NCBI GenBank assembly: GCA_041689935.1
Contig: JBDNFI010000008.1
Coordinates: 1 to 64,000 of the forward strand
DNA from: CAXBDP01 sp041689935
GTDB taxonomy: Bacteria > Bacteroidota > Bacteroidia > Cytophagales > Cyclobacteriaceae
Reading direction: 5' to 3'
Length of the DNA: 64,000 nt
Below the pieces are notes generated by a model. That model ran no database searches and was not told the origin of the DNA. It worked only from the letters and a program-made list of their open reading frames with translations. Positions 1 through 8,044 of this stretch are shown here, piece by piece. Position numbers and translations under genes: made by a program. Each line of letters starts with the position of its first letter. Within the stretch, counting starts at the first letter, position 1.

Positions 1-2
1 AT

Positions 3-1022
3 CTTGTCAATTGGTCTAAAGCCTACACCAAAGAACTATTTGATATGGGATCATTTGAGGATTTTATAAATGAAATAAATAGTCTATCCATAACGATTGA
101 GGATAGAGTTTTTTATGAGGATGGCACCTTTGACGAGTGGACGGATCAGTCACATGAAATAGCCCAAAAGATAAAAGCCAATAGGCAGATTTGGAAAGAA
201 AAAAGCATCAGAGGCGTATATCCTGTTTATTGTTTGTCGTACTATAGCCAAAGTAAACATAATCATGAGGCGAAACTCAATGACCTACAGCAAAGAGCCA
301 TAACCGATATACTAGATAAGACGCCGGAGCAAATTAATAGGCACATACAACGGTTGAAAGCTATTCAAACAAGACTTTATAAAGCAGAGGAGGAAACCAC
401 CCGCTTTTATCTTGATGAAATGAAGGCTTGGGAATTTGAGAGGAATGTAATAAAAGGAAAGTTTGCCTTTGATATACCACAGGTAGAAGGCACACAACCA
501 CAGTGGACAAAACCGGCCATTGCGCATTTGCTTAGTGCAATCATTTTCAAACAAGGATATCTTTCAGGCTTCATTAATGAAGTAGGATCGTATCAAAAAA
601 ATGAGGACGAAGCAAAAGATTGCCCTACAGATAATAGCACAAACGGTAAAGCAACTGTAAACAAATTCAATAGATTACCAATAGAAGAAGTCCGAAATTA
701 TTTCATGGTTTTAACTAAGAAAAAAAATAACAGCCATGAAATTTGGATGACAGTAGATGACCTTGAAATATTCCTGAAAAGGTCATTTGAAGGTCAAACG
801 ACTATATCAAAACCAAAAATCAATCTAGGAAGTGGAGCAAAGTATGCAGTGGTGAAGCTTTTTCATTCTTTTTTTGGGGAAGCTGGCGGGCACTCTTATG
901 AAGCAAATCGAAGGAAAAAACCTTATGTTGACTTACTGAAAAACGCTTTTGAAACCGATAATTTCAATGATTTGATAGATTCAAATTTCAAAAGTGATAA
1001 AAGTATATATGAATGGAAATAA
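3..1022 (+). CDS. Hypothetical island protein, 5' end cut by window edge
   Basis: The reading frame is open from base 3 through to the stop at 1022, with coding-like codons ahead of the first ATG at 45, so the true start probably lies outside the window. I do not recognise the protein. It is mostly charged and helical, with no signal peptide or membrane segment. The C-terminal third contains a compact segment (about residues 260-300 counted from the ATG at 45) rich in aromatic and basic residues. Its position directly before an excisionase-like gene, in an island missing its left end, suggests an element-specific regulatory or replication-associated protein, but nothing in the sequence proves a function. 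Confidence 0.7.
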   Translation, partial: LVNWSKAYTKELFDMGSFEDFINEINSLSITIEDRVFYEDGTFDEWTDQSHEIAQKIKANRQIWKEKSIRGVYPVYCLSYYSQSKHNHEAKLNDLQQRAITDILDKTPEQINRHIQRLKAIQTRLYKAEEETTRFYLDEMKAWEFERNVIKGKFAFDIPQVEGTQPQWTKPAIAHLLSAIIFKQGYLSGFINEVGSYQKNEDEAKDCPTDNSTNGKATVNKFNRLPIEEVRNYFMVLTKKKNNSHEIWMTVDDLEIFLKRSFEGQTTISKPKINLGSGAKYAVVKLFHSFFGEAGGHSYEANRRKKPYVDLLKNAFETDNFNDLIDSNFKSDKSIYEWK

Positions 1023-1140
1023 TGGTTTACTGAATGACTTCTTACCCTACTTAATGCCTTTTTTACCTTTGTTTTTACCCTCTTTACCTTAGGCCAATAT
1101 TAGCTTTTCCACTTGCCTATACTTGAGTAAAATTTCAAAT

Positions 1141-1425
1141 ATGGAACAAGTATTAATTCATTCACTCACAGCCCAAGAATTTAGGGCAATGATCGGCACC
1201 GAAATACGGGAGGCCTTGAAGGAACTACCAACAAACTCACAGGTAGAAAGAGAAATCTTATTGACACGCAAAGAAACAGCGGACAAGCTGAAAGTTAGTT
1301 TGGTCACACTCAATGACTGGACAAGGCGGGGGATGGTGCAATCCTACACGATTGGCGGGAGGGTACTGTATAAGGCGGGAGAACTTGAAGGCTCACTACA
1401 TAAAAATCAAACGGTAAAATACTAG
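1141..1425 (+). CDS. Excisionase/MerR-type helix-turn-helix DNA-binding protein
   Basis: Small (94 aa) protein with a C-terminal winged-helix of the HTH_17/excisionase family: LTRKETADKLKVS followed by LNDWTRRG, then a basic YTIGGRVLYKAGEL wing and hairpin. Such proteins in Bacteroidota islands sit beside RepA-like ATPase genes and bend DNA for excision or activate element genes. I chose the ATG at 1141; a TTG at 1123 is in frame but adds only six residues. The N-terminal 45 residues are a helical extension common in island HTH proteins. The gene contains one copy of the GCGGGAGG octamer at 1355. Function as a recombination directionality factor is inference; a transcriptional regulator is equally possible. 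Confidence 0.8.
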   Translation: MEQVLIHSLTAQEFRAMIGTEIREALKELPTNSQVEREILLTRKETADKLKVSLVTLNDWTRRGMVQSYTIGGRVLYKAGELEGSLHKNQTVKY

Positions 1426-1593
1426 ACCAATGGCACCTTTAAACACAAAGGCACCAATCGGAATAGTTCCAATTGATGCCCATACCACTTATGGTATCCA
1501 ATCAAAAGCAGTAAACAAATATACAGATTTTTTCACACTAATATTTAGCTATAATAGTGAAATTCTGTTTTGCGGATGGGAGGGCGTTGTATT

Positions 1594-2760
1594 ATGAATA
1601 ATGTACATATCAAAAAAAATTTTGATTTGAACGATGCTTACCTAACCGAACCAATTCAAAATCTCACAACAGAGCAAAAAGAGAAGGCCGCTATCGGAGA
1701 ACTTATCCGGGCATCGAAAGTGGATAGAAGTAAAATCATTGAAAAACCTGAGGCTTGTCTTTCTGTGGTGCAAGGTGATAAAGAAGCGATTTTGGCCACA
1801 TTGGGCAATTTCTCATTGGTCATTGGTAAAGCAAAGAGTAAGAAAACCTTTAGTCTTGTAATGTTCTTTCATGCTATTGTAGCCAATCAAACCACCCGCA
1901 ATAAATTTAAAGGAAATTTGCCACATGGTAAAACGAGGGCTATTTTCTTTGACACAGAGCAGGGAGAATACCACGTTCAACAGTTTGACAAGCGAGTTTG
2001 TATTTTATTAGGCAAAGCCGATCCACCCAATTTTGAAACGTATCATTTGCGAAAATTCACACCTGAGGAACGATTGCAAATTATAAATCAAGTCATTGAA
2101 ACCACACCAGAGTTGGGATTTGTTGCCATTGATGGAATACGGGACTTGGTCAACTCAATAAACGATGAAGAGGAGGCTACGAAAATAGCGAGCCACCTAC
2201 TGAAATGGACAGAGGAGCACAAAATACATATTATGACTGTATTGCACCAAAACAAGGGGGATAACAATGCCCGTGGTCATGTAGGTACTGAATTAGTGAA
2301 TAAGGCCGAAACTGTCCTATCTGTGACTAGGGACGAACAGGATACAGAGTTATCTATTGTATCCGTTGAATATTGCAGGGAAATGGCACCAGAACCATTT
2401 GCTTTTAGAATCAATGAGAATGGACTGCCTGAGATATGCGCTGATTGGACACCAGCTAAAGGGATAAATAAGGTTACTGTTCCTCATGAGATATCTGATA
2501 TTGTCCACCAATTGAAATTGGCCGAAATATTCCGAAATGAGGAAGAAAGGCGGGGAACTGATTTTATTGAAAGTATAAGAAATTCTTATGGAGTTGGAGA
2601 GAGCAAGGCAAAACAATTTCGAAGCTATTTTAAAGATAAAGGCTGGGTAAAATGGAATAGTAAAACAGGAAGCGCCAATGATCCAAAAGGATTTTATACG
2701 CTGAATTTTGAGAATGCCAAAAGGGCTAAACTAGACTTGTTTGATAAAGGTGGTGTATAG
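1594..2760 (+). CDS. RepA-like AAA ATPase (AAA_25/RecA fold) of a mobile element
   Basis: About 388 aa. A RecA-type ATPase core starts near residue 70, with a degenerate Walker A (GKAKSKKT, lacking the usual second glycine) after a hydrophobic strand, and a Walker B-like strand VAIDGIRD. Further on, HQNKGDNNARGHVGTE resembles the sensor or loop region of hexameric RepA/DnaB-like helicases. The C-terminus is a predicted winged helix (about 300-360). Bacteroidota islands commonly pair this ATPase with an excisionase-type HTH gene and a VirE/primase gene, as here. It probably acts in element replication or mobilization. ATG 1594 was chosen over TTG 1570 and ATG 1576 because a purine-rich GGGAGGG lies about 10 bases upstream. 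Confidence 0.8.
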   Translation: MNNVHIKKNFDLNDAYLTEPIQNLTTEQKEKAAIGELIRASKVDRSKIIEKPEACLSVVQGDKEAILATLGNFSLVIGKAKSKKTFSLVMFFHAIVANQTTRNKFKGNLPHGKTRAIFFDTEQGEYHVQQFDKRVCILLGKADPPNFETYHLRKFTPEERLQIINQVIETTPELGFVAIDGIRDLVNSINDEEEATKIASHLLKWTEEHKIHIMTVLHQNKGDNNARGHVGTELVNKAETVLSVTRDEQDTELSIVSVEYCREMAPEPFAFRINENGLPEICADWTPAKGINKVTVPHEISDIVHQLKLAEIFRNEEERRGTDFIESIRNSYGVGESKAKQFRSYFKDKGWVKWNSKTGSANDPKGFYTLNFENAKRAKLDLFDKGGV

Positions 2761-2828
2761 GGTTTTAACACACCAAACAAGTAACTCATTTACTCATTTA
2801 GCTACTCATTTAACATAGTATCAAAGTA

Positions 2829-3962
2829 ATGGAATCCATTTTGAATGTAGATGTAAGCTGTTTTAGGAATTATAGAACAGCGGGGAATCCTCGAAAGGTG
2901 AATTTATATGATTGGCTAAGTTCTGATAAGTACAAACAGGAAGTTGATACGATCAGACAGCTACCAGATAAAGCAAGTAGGGATGCCCTGAAAAGTAAAT
3001 TGCCAGCCATTACACCAAGTGGAATTTTCACCCACAGGCGAATGAGTGATTTAGTAAGCCATACGGGATTTATGGCCATAGATATTGACTTTGATGACAC
3101 CAATAAACAAATAGAGAATTGGAAGGAGCTAAAGCAGGAAATCAGTAAAATTAAAAATATTGCTTATTGTGGGATATCTGTATCCGGTACGGGATATTGG
3201 GCATTGATACCCATAGCACCAGACGTAAACTTGCATAAAGCATACTTTGACTACATAGCGGGAATATTTGCCAATAAATGGAATATAAGTTTAGACCCTT
3301 CTTGCAAAGATATATCAAGGCTTAGAGGCTATTCTTATGACCCTGAAGCGTACTTTAATCATACAGCCCATCAATTACAGCCACCACCGCGAGCAGTTGA
3401 TAAACCCGCTGAAATTACCTCCACAGCAAAGCGAGAAAACTACAGGGAAATAAAAGACTCAAATATAGCGAGGGAGGCAGGCCTTAGACAAATTAAGCAT
3501 CAGATTGATCAGATTACAGGCACTCCTGGACACCCAAGGTTGAGATCAGCGGCCTTATTGATGGGTGGATTTGTAGGTAAAGGAATTTTCACAAAAAACG
3601 ATGCTGTTTATATCCTCCATAATTTAGTTGAACAGAACAGTTATTTGAACGACACGAAGAAAATTGAAAGCTATAAACAAACTGTTATTGCTGCTATTGA
3701 CCATGGAATTAAACGGCCAATTTCACCAAGTGAAAAGGTAAAGGATAATAAAAAAACTGATTGGAACAAGTATTTACCAAAGCCTGAATTTGACGATTTT
3801 GATACCTATGTTAAAAGCCTCCACATTGAAAACGATATTCTTATCAATGGATATGGATATCCCGCTTTATGGGATACCACCAGCCAAAACAAACATATTG
3901 ACCAAGCGACAAAGGATTATATTACTAATTTTGACTTACGATTTCAAGAACCTTTCCATTAA
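2829..3962 (+). CDS. VirE N-terminal domain (BT4734-like) protein, possibly 3'-truncated
   Basis: The first roughly 190 residues match the VirE_N/BT4734-like domain of Bacteroidota mobile elements. Visible features are LPAITPSGIF, the acidic strand GFMAIDIDFDD, GISVSGTGYWALIPI, and DPSCKDISRLRGYSYDP. The IDIDFDD acidic cluster resembles the metal-binding site of archaeo-eukaryotic-type primases, so a primase role in element replication is plausible. A helical region (about 215-300) follows, resembling primase C-terminal bundles. The protein ends without an obvious domain, and its last 38 bases overlap the 3' end of the convergent gene at 3925-4827, so the C-terminus may have been cut by arrival of that gene. 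Known family members are often longer, with a helicase-like second half. Confidence 0.8.
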   Translation: MESILNVDVSCFRNYRTAGNPRKVNLYDWLSSDKYKQEVDTIRQLPDKASRDALKSKLPAITPSGIFTHRRMSDLVSHTGFMAIDIDFDDTNKQIENWKELKQEISKIKNIAYCGISVSGTGYWALIPIAPDVNLHKAYFDYIAGIFANKWNISLDPSCKDISRLRGYSYDPEAYFNHTAHQLQPPPRAVDKPAEITSTAKRENYREIKDSNIAREAGLRQIKHQIDQITGTPGHPRLRSAALLMGGFVGKGIFTKNDAVYILHNLVEQNSYLNDTKKIESYKQTVIAAIDHGIKRPISPSEKVKDNKKTDWNKYLPKPEFDDFDTYVKSLHIENDILINGYGYPALWDTTSQNKHIDQATKDYITNFDLRFQEPFH

Positions 3963-4827
3963 GATCAACTTTAGCCGATACTGTATTTATTACCTTTCCA
4001 CCAAAAGCATTGTTCCCTCTAAATTTGGTAATAATTAATAAGGTACTACCTTGATCAAAGTATTTCGTTTCCATATGCTCATAACTACTTGGGTCATTCA
4101 TATTTTCTTTAATATATGCAGAAAGTCCTCTATGCGATCCATTCCAAGAATTAAATTGTTTTTTTATTAATTCATTTCTTTGTCCTTGTAATTCCTGTTT
4201 CCTTTTCTCCTCAGAAAGTATTTTATCATTCTTTTCTTTTTCTGTATAAAGTTTAATAATCTCTTCTCTTTGATCTGATTGAGATTGCATAAGAGTAATT
4301 AGGTTTTGGTTTAAAGTTTTTTGATTGAGAATAGTTTTATTAAAATTTTCAAGTTCAAGTTCTTTAAATTCATCATCAGATAACTTATATATTTGTTCTC
4401 GTGCGAAATAAACTGATTGTGAATTTTCTATCTCTAATTCCAATAATTGGGCTTCCTTAATTTCAGTTAAATTATAATTTAATTTTATATCTACAAGTAT
4501 TTTCTTAGCACTTTCAATATCGCCATTATCTATTAATGATGAGGCTTCTAAAATTAATTTATCTTTACTTTGAGCTTGTATATCTATCAATCTAGTAGCT
4601 CCATTTGTTATGAATATAAAACCGCATATCGCAATTACCCATTTCAATACTGAAGGAAAATTAAAATTAATTTGCTTTTCAATTAGTTTTCTCGATTGAG
4701 GAATGAAAAACAAACCAAACAACATTGAAAAAATTGCAGTCATTGGCATTTCACTAAGAAAAATAAGGCCACATACTATGCAAAAAATACCAAAAAACCA
4801 TTGCAGAATTGACTTTGCTTCTTTCAT
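3925..4827 (-). CDS. Membrane protein with central coiled coil, unknown function (island cargo)
   Basis: 300 aa. Hydrophobic segments lie at about residues 8-40 and 60-80, giving two or three membrane passes. A long charged coiled-coil stretch (about 95-215) is rich in Glu/Lys/Gln/Asn. A C-terminal globular domain (about 215-300) contains WNGSH, MNDPSSYEH and FRGNNAFGG. I have seen this kind of C-terminal domain in uncharacterised bacterial and phage proteins but cannot give it a function. The gene runs against its neighbours, is clearly more AT-rich than the flanking island genes, and overlaps the end of the VirE-type gene by 38 bp. All of this fits a separately acquired cargo gene. No nuclease or toxin motif is visible. 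Confidence 0.8.
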   Translation of the reverse strand: MKEAKSILQWFFGIFCIVCGLIFLSEMPMTAIFSMLFGLFFIPQSRKLIEKQINFNFPSVLKWVIAICGFIFITNGATRLIDIQAQSKDKLILEASSLIDNGDIESAKKILVDIKLNYNLTEIKEAQLLELEIENSQSVYFAREQIYKLSDDEFKELELENFNKTILNQKTLNQNLITLMQSQSDQREEIIKLYTEKEKNDKILSEEKRKQELQGQRNELIKKQFNSWNGSHRGLSAYIKENMNDPSSYEHMETKYFDQGSTLLIITKFRGNNAFGGKVINTVSAKVDLNGKVLEIVSQN

Positions 4828-4947
4828 AATATTTTTAATTTAATTAAAACTAACAAACTAAAGTAAGAAGATAAATTTTAATAAACAGATTATTTTAACT
4901 AATCTCCAATAGAATTTTCCGTAAATTACGGTATAAATACGGGAATC

Positions 4948-5244
4948 ATGGGAAAGTTTAAAGAAGGCAATACAGGAAGGCCACAGGGAGCCAAGAACAA
5001 AGCAGGTACCGAAATAAAACAGCGGATCAATGATTTGTTTGATGCCTCATTCACGTTAGAAGCTATCCAAACCGATTTGAAAACATTGGAGCCAAAAGAT
5101 AGGCTTAAGTTCTTGTCTGATTTGATGCCTTACGTGGTGCCCAAACTGCAAAGTACTGCATACACTACCAACATGGATTTTGAGAGCCTTAGCGATGACC
5201 AATTGGATAGAATGATTGAACGGATAATGTATGAAGAGGGATAA
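4948..5244 (+). CDS. Small GRPxGxKNK-motif protein, phage/island type
   Basis: 98 aa. It begins with the basic motif FKEGNTGRPQGAKNK, typical of a large group of short phage and island proteins in Bacteroidota (DUF5681-like, sometimes annotated as terminase small subunit-like). This is followed by a helical region ending LKTLEPKDRLKFLSDLMPYVVPKLQ and an acidic tail. The N-terminal motif resembles an AT-hook-like DNA-binding arm. A small terminase or other DNA-binding role is therefore suggested by family, not shown. It overlaps the following 46-aa gene by 14 bases, making a tightly coupled set of small genes. Confidence 0.75.
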   Translation: MGKFKEGNTGRPQGAKNKAGTEIKQRINDLFDASFTLEAIQTDLKTLEPKDRLKFLSDLMPYVVPKLQSTAYTTNMDFESLSDDQLDRMIERIMYEEG

Positions 5245-5371
5245 ATTCTTTTATTGGAAAACCTTAGAAGCATTGAAGCAAGTGGAGGCACCGTTATACC
5301 ACAATAAAGAAAACTATAAACCGTATTTCACAGCATTACACAAATTGGGATTAATCACAATGTATGGATAA
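5231..5371 (+). CDS. 46-aa hypothetical protein overlapping both neighbours
   Basis: A short frame starts with ATG inside the last codons of the preceding gene and stops with TAA just after the next gene's ATG (5364). It therefore overlaps upstream by 14 bp and downstream by 8 bp, a pattern typical of translational coupling. The product starts MKRDKFFYWKTLEAL, has mixed aromatic and charged content and ends ITMYG. No known domain was recognised. Coding potential rests on the overlap geometry and sensible composition rather than on homology. Confidence 0.5.
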   Translation: MKRDKFFYWKTLEALKQVEAPLYHNKENYKPYFTALHKLGLITMYG

Positions 5372-5579
5372 GAATAAAAGAGAATTTAAAATCAAGATAT
5401 TGGAAGCGTTCAAGGAAGGTAAAATTTCAAAACTGGAAGCAAAAGACCTTTTGGCAAATGGATATTCTATTCCACCTATTGCATGGGTAGGAACCGAAGA
5501 AAAGCACACCCGAATTTTAGACTTAATGGAGGTAGTTTTTGAAAGGGAACTTCCACCACGGATCACATGGGTAAAGTAA
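5364..5579 (+). CDS. 71-aa hypothetical island protein
   Basis: Small charged protein. Its first 30 residues look helical (KILEAFKEGKISKLEAKDLLANGY) and it ends with a compact PPRITWVK segment. The start codon overlaps the stop of the 46-aa gene before it, so it belongs to the same small-gene cluster. The pattern 'LEAFKEGKISKLEAKDLLANG' recalls helical DNA-binding or regulatory segments, but I do not recognise a family. It is the last gene before the tRNA attachment region. Confidence 0.6.
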   Translation: MDKNKREFKIKILEAFKEGKISKLEAKDLLANGYSIPPIAWVGTEEKHTRILDLMEVVFERELPPRITWVK

Positions 5580-5786
5580 AAGCCTCCACATACGATAAGC
5601 ATCAAAATATCTATTGAATAAACAAGTTATTTCAAGATGGCAGGACTTTGCAAAATAGCAGGGATGGTAGTTTTTACTTGTTTACTCAGATAAAACCCTA
5701 TACACCCAACCTATCAAACTACTACTTGATAACTGAGCACGGGAGGGCAAAACAAGGAAAACTGTCCCCCATACTGTCCCCCTAAA
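5580..5786. other. Gene-free junction between island and tRNA
   Basis: About 200 bp without a credible gene. It contains a short direct repeat, ACTGTCCCCC, at 5761-5770 and 5773-5782, close to the element boundary. This could be a recombinase arm site, though two copies of a 10-mer are weak evidence. Confidence 0.4.
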
Positions 5787-5822
5787 ACGAAAAACCCTCT
5801 CTACGTAATGCAAAGAGGGTTT
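5787..5822 (-). terminator. Rho-independent terminator of tRNA-Arg
   Basis: Arms 5792-5800 and 5814-5822 form a perfect 9-bp stem (AAACCCTCT/AGAGGGTTT) with a 13-nt loop, followed on the minus strand by a T run at 5787-5794. It lies immediately downstream of the tRNA. If the island inserted at the tRNA 3' end, this terminator is now part of the element side or was carried by it. Confidence 0.75.
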
Positions 5823-5826
5823 ATTG

Positions 5827-5898
5827 TAGCCTCGACAAGAATCGAACTTGTATCTAAAGTTTAGGAAACTTCTATTCTATCCGTTGAACTACGAGGCC
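5827..5898 (-). tRNA. tRNA-Arg (anticodon CCT)
   Basis: 72 nt folding as a cloverleaf on the minus strand. The acceptor is GGCCTCG/CGAGGCT with a G1-U72 wobble and discriminator A. The D-stem is GTTC/GAAT with GG in the loop. The anticodon stem is GAAGT/ACTTT around loop TTCCTAA, giving anticodon CCT (reads AGG, arginine). The variable loop is 4 nt and the T-arm is ACAAG TTCGATT CTTGT. CCA is not encoded. It is the likely attachment site of the element to its left. Confidence 0.95.
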
Positions 5899-5925
5899 AT
5901 TATGAATGCCGTACTTAAAGGCTTG

Positions 5926-5957
5926 CAAATTACGACAAAAAGAAAAGTTAACACAAA
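5926..5957 (-). promoter_or_regulatory. Possible tRNA-Arg promoter
   Basis: On the minus strand a TTTG (complement of 5954-5957) is followed after 20 nt by GTAATTTG (complement of 5926-5933), close to the Bacteroidota consensus TTTG-N19-TAnnTTTG. It ends about 28 nt before the tRNA. The -7 box lacks one base of spacing compared with consensus, so this is tentative. Confidence 0.4.
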
Positions 5958-6075
5958 TTTGCTGATTGACTTTCCGATTTATGAGCGCCACTGGCACGTT
6001 TTTTCAAAGCGTGCCGATTTATTTTTCTGCTTGTTCAGCACAGCTATGCGGCCAAACCAATTCATCAACCAAAAA

Positions 6076-6182
6076 AACCGATTGCAAATTCTAAAATAGA
6101 AGAGCACACTTTGCAAAAGCGAGCTAGGATCAACAAAAAGAAGAACCGATTACAAATCCTGAAATAGAAAAGCGCGCTAGGA
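6076..6182. repeat. Imperfect direct repeat in the tRNA-hflX spacer
   Basis: A 30-bp unit at 6076-6105 recurs at 6144-6173 with 26 of 30 bases matching. The following GCGAGCTAGGA (6119) and GCGCGCTAGGA (6172) also match, so a longer unit was duplicated and has decayed. The surrounding 5899-6203 spacer holds no gene that I can support. Confidence 0.55.
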
Positions 6183-6203
6183 AAGCATTAACGCTCTCCT
6201 TTT

Positions 6204-7397
6204 TTATTCTTCCTCTGGCAAATAAGTTTCTGGCTGTATATAATTAGGGTAAATCTCCATATAGCGTTTCTTTACCTTTTTGTGGAGCACTTTCTTAAAT
6301 GCATCAATCCCGTCTTTTTCGACGGCACTTATAAACACTACTTCATCTTCGCCAGATTCTTTGTAGTAGTCTGTAAGGCTATTTTGTAAGCCTTCCATCG
6401 TTTCATCTATATCAAATTCCAATCTATCTACTTTATTGAAAACCAGAATAGTGGGCTTGTCCTTAGCTTCTATACTTTGTAGGGTTTCATTTACTACGTT
6501 GATCTGATCCGCGTAGGCAGGATGCGAGACGTCCACTACATGTAATAGCAAATCCGCTTCAATTACCTCATTGAGGGTCGATTTGAAGGATTCGATCAAG
6601 TGAGTAGGCAGTTTACGAATAAAACCTACCGTATCGGAAAGCAGGAATGGAATGTAATTGATTACCACCTTCCTTACCGTTGCATCTACGGTTGCGAATA
6701 ATTTATCTTCGGCCAGTACTTCCGATTTAGTGATGATATTCATGAGGGTGGATTTACCCACATTGGTATAGCCTACCAAGGCCACTCTTACTTGAGATTC
6801 ACGACTTTTGCGTTGGGTAAGGCTTTGTTTTTCGATTTTCTCCAGTTTTTTCTCTAAGACCGAAATCTGATTACGAACCATTCTACGGTCGGTTTCGATT
6901 TCTTTTTCACCCGCACCACCTCTTGTGCCTGTACCACCACGCTGCCGCTCCAAGTGCGTCCACATATTGGTCAATCGAGGCAGTAAGTATCGGTATCGGG
7001 CGAGTTCTACTTGCGTTTTGGCTTGAGCAGTTTGCGCACGTTTGAGAAAAATATCTAAAATCAATAAACTTCGATCATAGATTTTGATTTCCAATTCCTT
7101 TTCCAGATTCCGCAGTTGGGAGGGACTTAGATCATCATCAAAAATGACCATATCTACTTCAAGTGCTTTTACATAGCCTAGGATTTCTTCTAACTTGCCT
7201 TTGCCCACGTAGGTACGCACATCAGGTTTGCTCATCCTTTGCTGTACTTTTCTCTTCGTTTCTACGCCCAGTGTGGTGGCCAGAAAGGCTAATTCATCTA
7301 AATATTCCTCGGTAGTTCGTTGCGATTGGTCTTGGGGTGCAACAGATACTAAAATGGCTGTCTCTTGTTTTAATCCGGTCTCGTAGGTTTGCGTCAT
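6204..7397 (-). CDS. hflX: GTPase HflX, ribosome-associated
   Basis: 397 aa, normal for the family. The N-terminal HflX domain contains the signature RQRGGTGTRGGAGEKEIETD near residue 155. The GTPase domain has G1 GYTNVGKST (about 209), G3 DTVGFIRKLPTHL, and G4 FNKVD. HflX binds the 50S subunit, splits stalled or hibernating 70S ribosomes after stress, and hydrolyses GTP. The start codon overlaps the stop of the upstream cytochrome gene (TAATG arrangement on the minus strand), so the two are probably co-transcribed, although they have no obvious shared function. The upstream spacer ends in the tRNA promoter region. Confidence 0.95.
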   Translation of the reverse strand: MTQTYETGLKQETAILVSVAPQDQSQRTTEEYLDELAFLATTLGVETKRKVQQRMSKPDVRTYVGKGKLEEILGYVKALEVDMVIFDDDLSPSQLRNLEKELEIKIYDRSLLILDIFLKRAQTAQAKTQVELARYRYLLPRLTNMWTHLERQRGGTGTRGGAGEKEIETDRRMVRNQISVLEKKLEKIEKQSLTQRKSRESQVRVALVGYTNVGKSTLMNIITKSEVLAEDKLFATVDATVRKVVINYIPFLLSDTVGFIRKLPTHLIESFKSTLNEVIEADLLLHVVDVSHPAYADQINVVNETLQSIEAKDKPTILVFNKVDRLEFDIDETMEGLQNSLTDYYKESGEDEVVFISAVEKDGIDAFKKVLHKKVKKRYMEIYPNYIQPETYLPEEE

Positions 7398-8044
7398 TAA
7401 TTGTTCTTCAGGGTTTGGATAAACACGGCAACCTGCTGGATTTGTTCCGTTGTCAAATCATTTTTATATGCAGGCATGGCTCCTTTGCCATTGGTGATCT
7501 GATTGATGGCTTCTTCTTGTGGCAACGCACTCTGCGATAAATCTCCGGAATTAAATGCACCAAGTTTTCCATCAGCTCCATGGCATTGCACACACATCAC
7601 GGTGTAGATATTCTGGCCATTAGCCAATATCACTTCCATTTCTGTCATTCCCTCTGTATCTATCACTTCCATTATCTTAGCTTTTTGGAAAGTTAGGCTT
7701 TTAGTCTCTGAAATTCCATAAGTATACACAATCAATAATAAAGATAGAGTGGCCAATACTTTATTAGATCGCTTAAAACCGATGATTCCTAAAGGAATAG
7801 CAAGAAAAACGAGTACAATTTTTACCATGAGGTAAGTGGGTGGATGTCCTCCCGTGGCAAACATAAGGTAAAAACCCGTAATCAATATGAATGTACCGAG
7901 TGCCATATCTACCACCTTGGTTTTACTACGAAAGTTGGCGACCGTTTCGGGTTTTGCTACAAATAATAAGAGCACTTTTACCAACATAAACAGTAAAAAG
8001 GCTGTCACGATGATGATGTGAGCGGTGAGCATTGTTGAGATCAT
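7397..8044 (-). CDS. Membrane protein fused to a cytochrome c domain
   Basis: About 215 aa from the ATG at 8044; an in-frame TTG at 8131 would add an unlikely 29-residue leader. The first half is four or so hydrophobic helices starting LTAHIIIVTAFLLFMLVKV, resembling the SirB2-like family. The second half is a soluble class I cytochrome c domain with heme motif CVQCH followed by GADGKLG, and a distal methionine candidate in KGAMPAY. The protein likely anchors a periplasmic c-type heme beside a respiratory complex, but its partner is unknown. It sits between the ROK kinase (about 90 bp) and hflX (1-bp overlap). Confidence 0.85.
   Translation of the reverse strand: MISTMLTAHIIIVTAFLLFMLVKVLLLFVAKPETVANFRSKTKVVDMALGTFILITGFYLMFATGGHPPTYLMVKIVLVFLAIPLGIIGFKRSNKVLATLSLLLIVYTYGISETKSLTFQKAKIMEVIDTEGMTEMEVILANGQNIYTVMCVQCHGADGKLGAFNSGDLSQSALPQEEAINQITNGKGAMPAYKNDLTTEQIQQVAVFIQTLKNN

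Larger units (their letters stand above)
1..5826. mobile_element. Right end of an integrated genomic island or satellite element in tRNA-Arg
   Basis: Everything left of the tRNA-Arg 3' end looks like accessory DNA: an excisionase-type HTH protein, a RepA-like ATPase, a VirE-type protein and a GRPxGxKNK-type small protein, none of which are housekeeping genes. The element abuts the 3' (acceptor) end of tRNA-Arg(CCT), the usual target of tyrosine-recombinase elements. The tRNA T-arm and acceptor sequence is the expected attachment core; its partner copy would lie left of the window. No integrase, relaxase or capsid gene is visible, so mobilizable island, plasmid-like element and phage satellite all remain possible. 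The exact right boundary is inferred. Confidence 0.7.
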
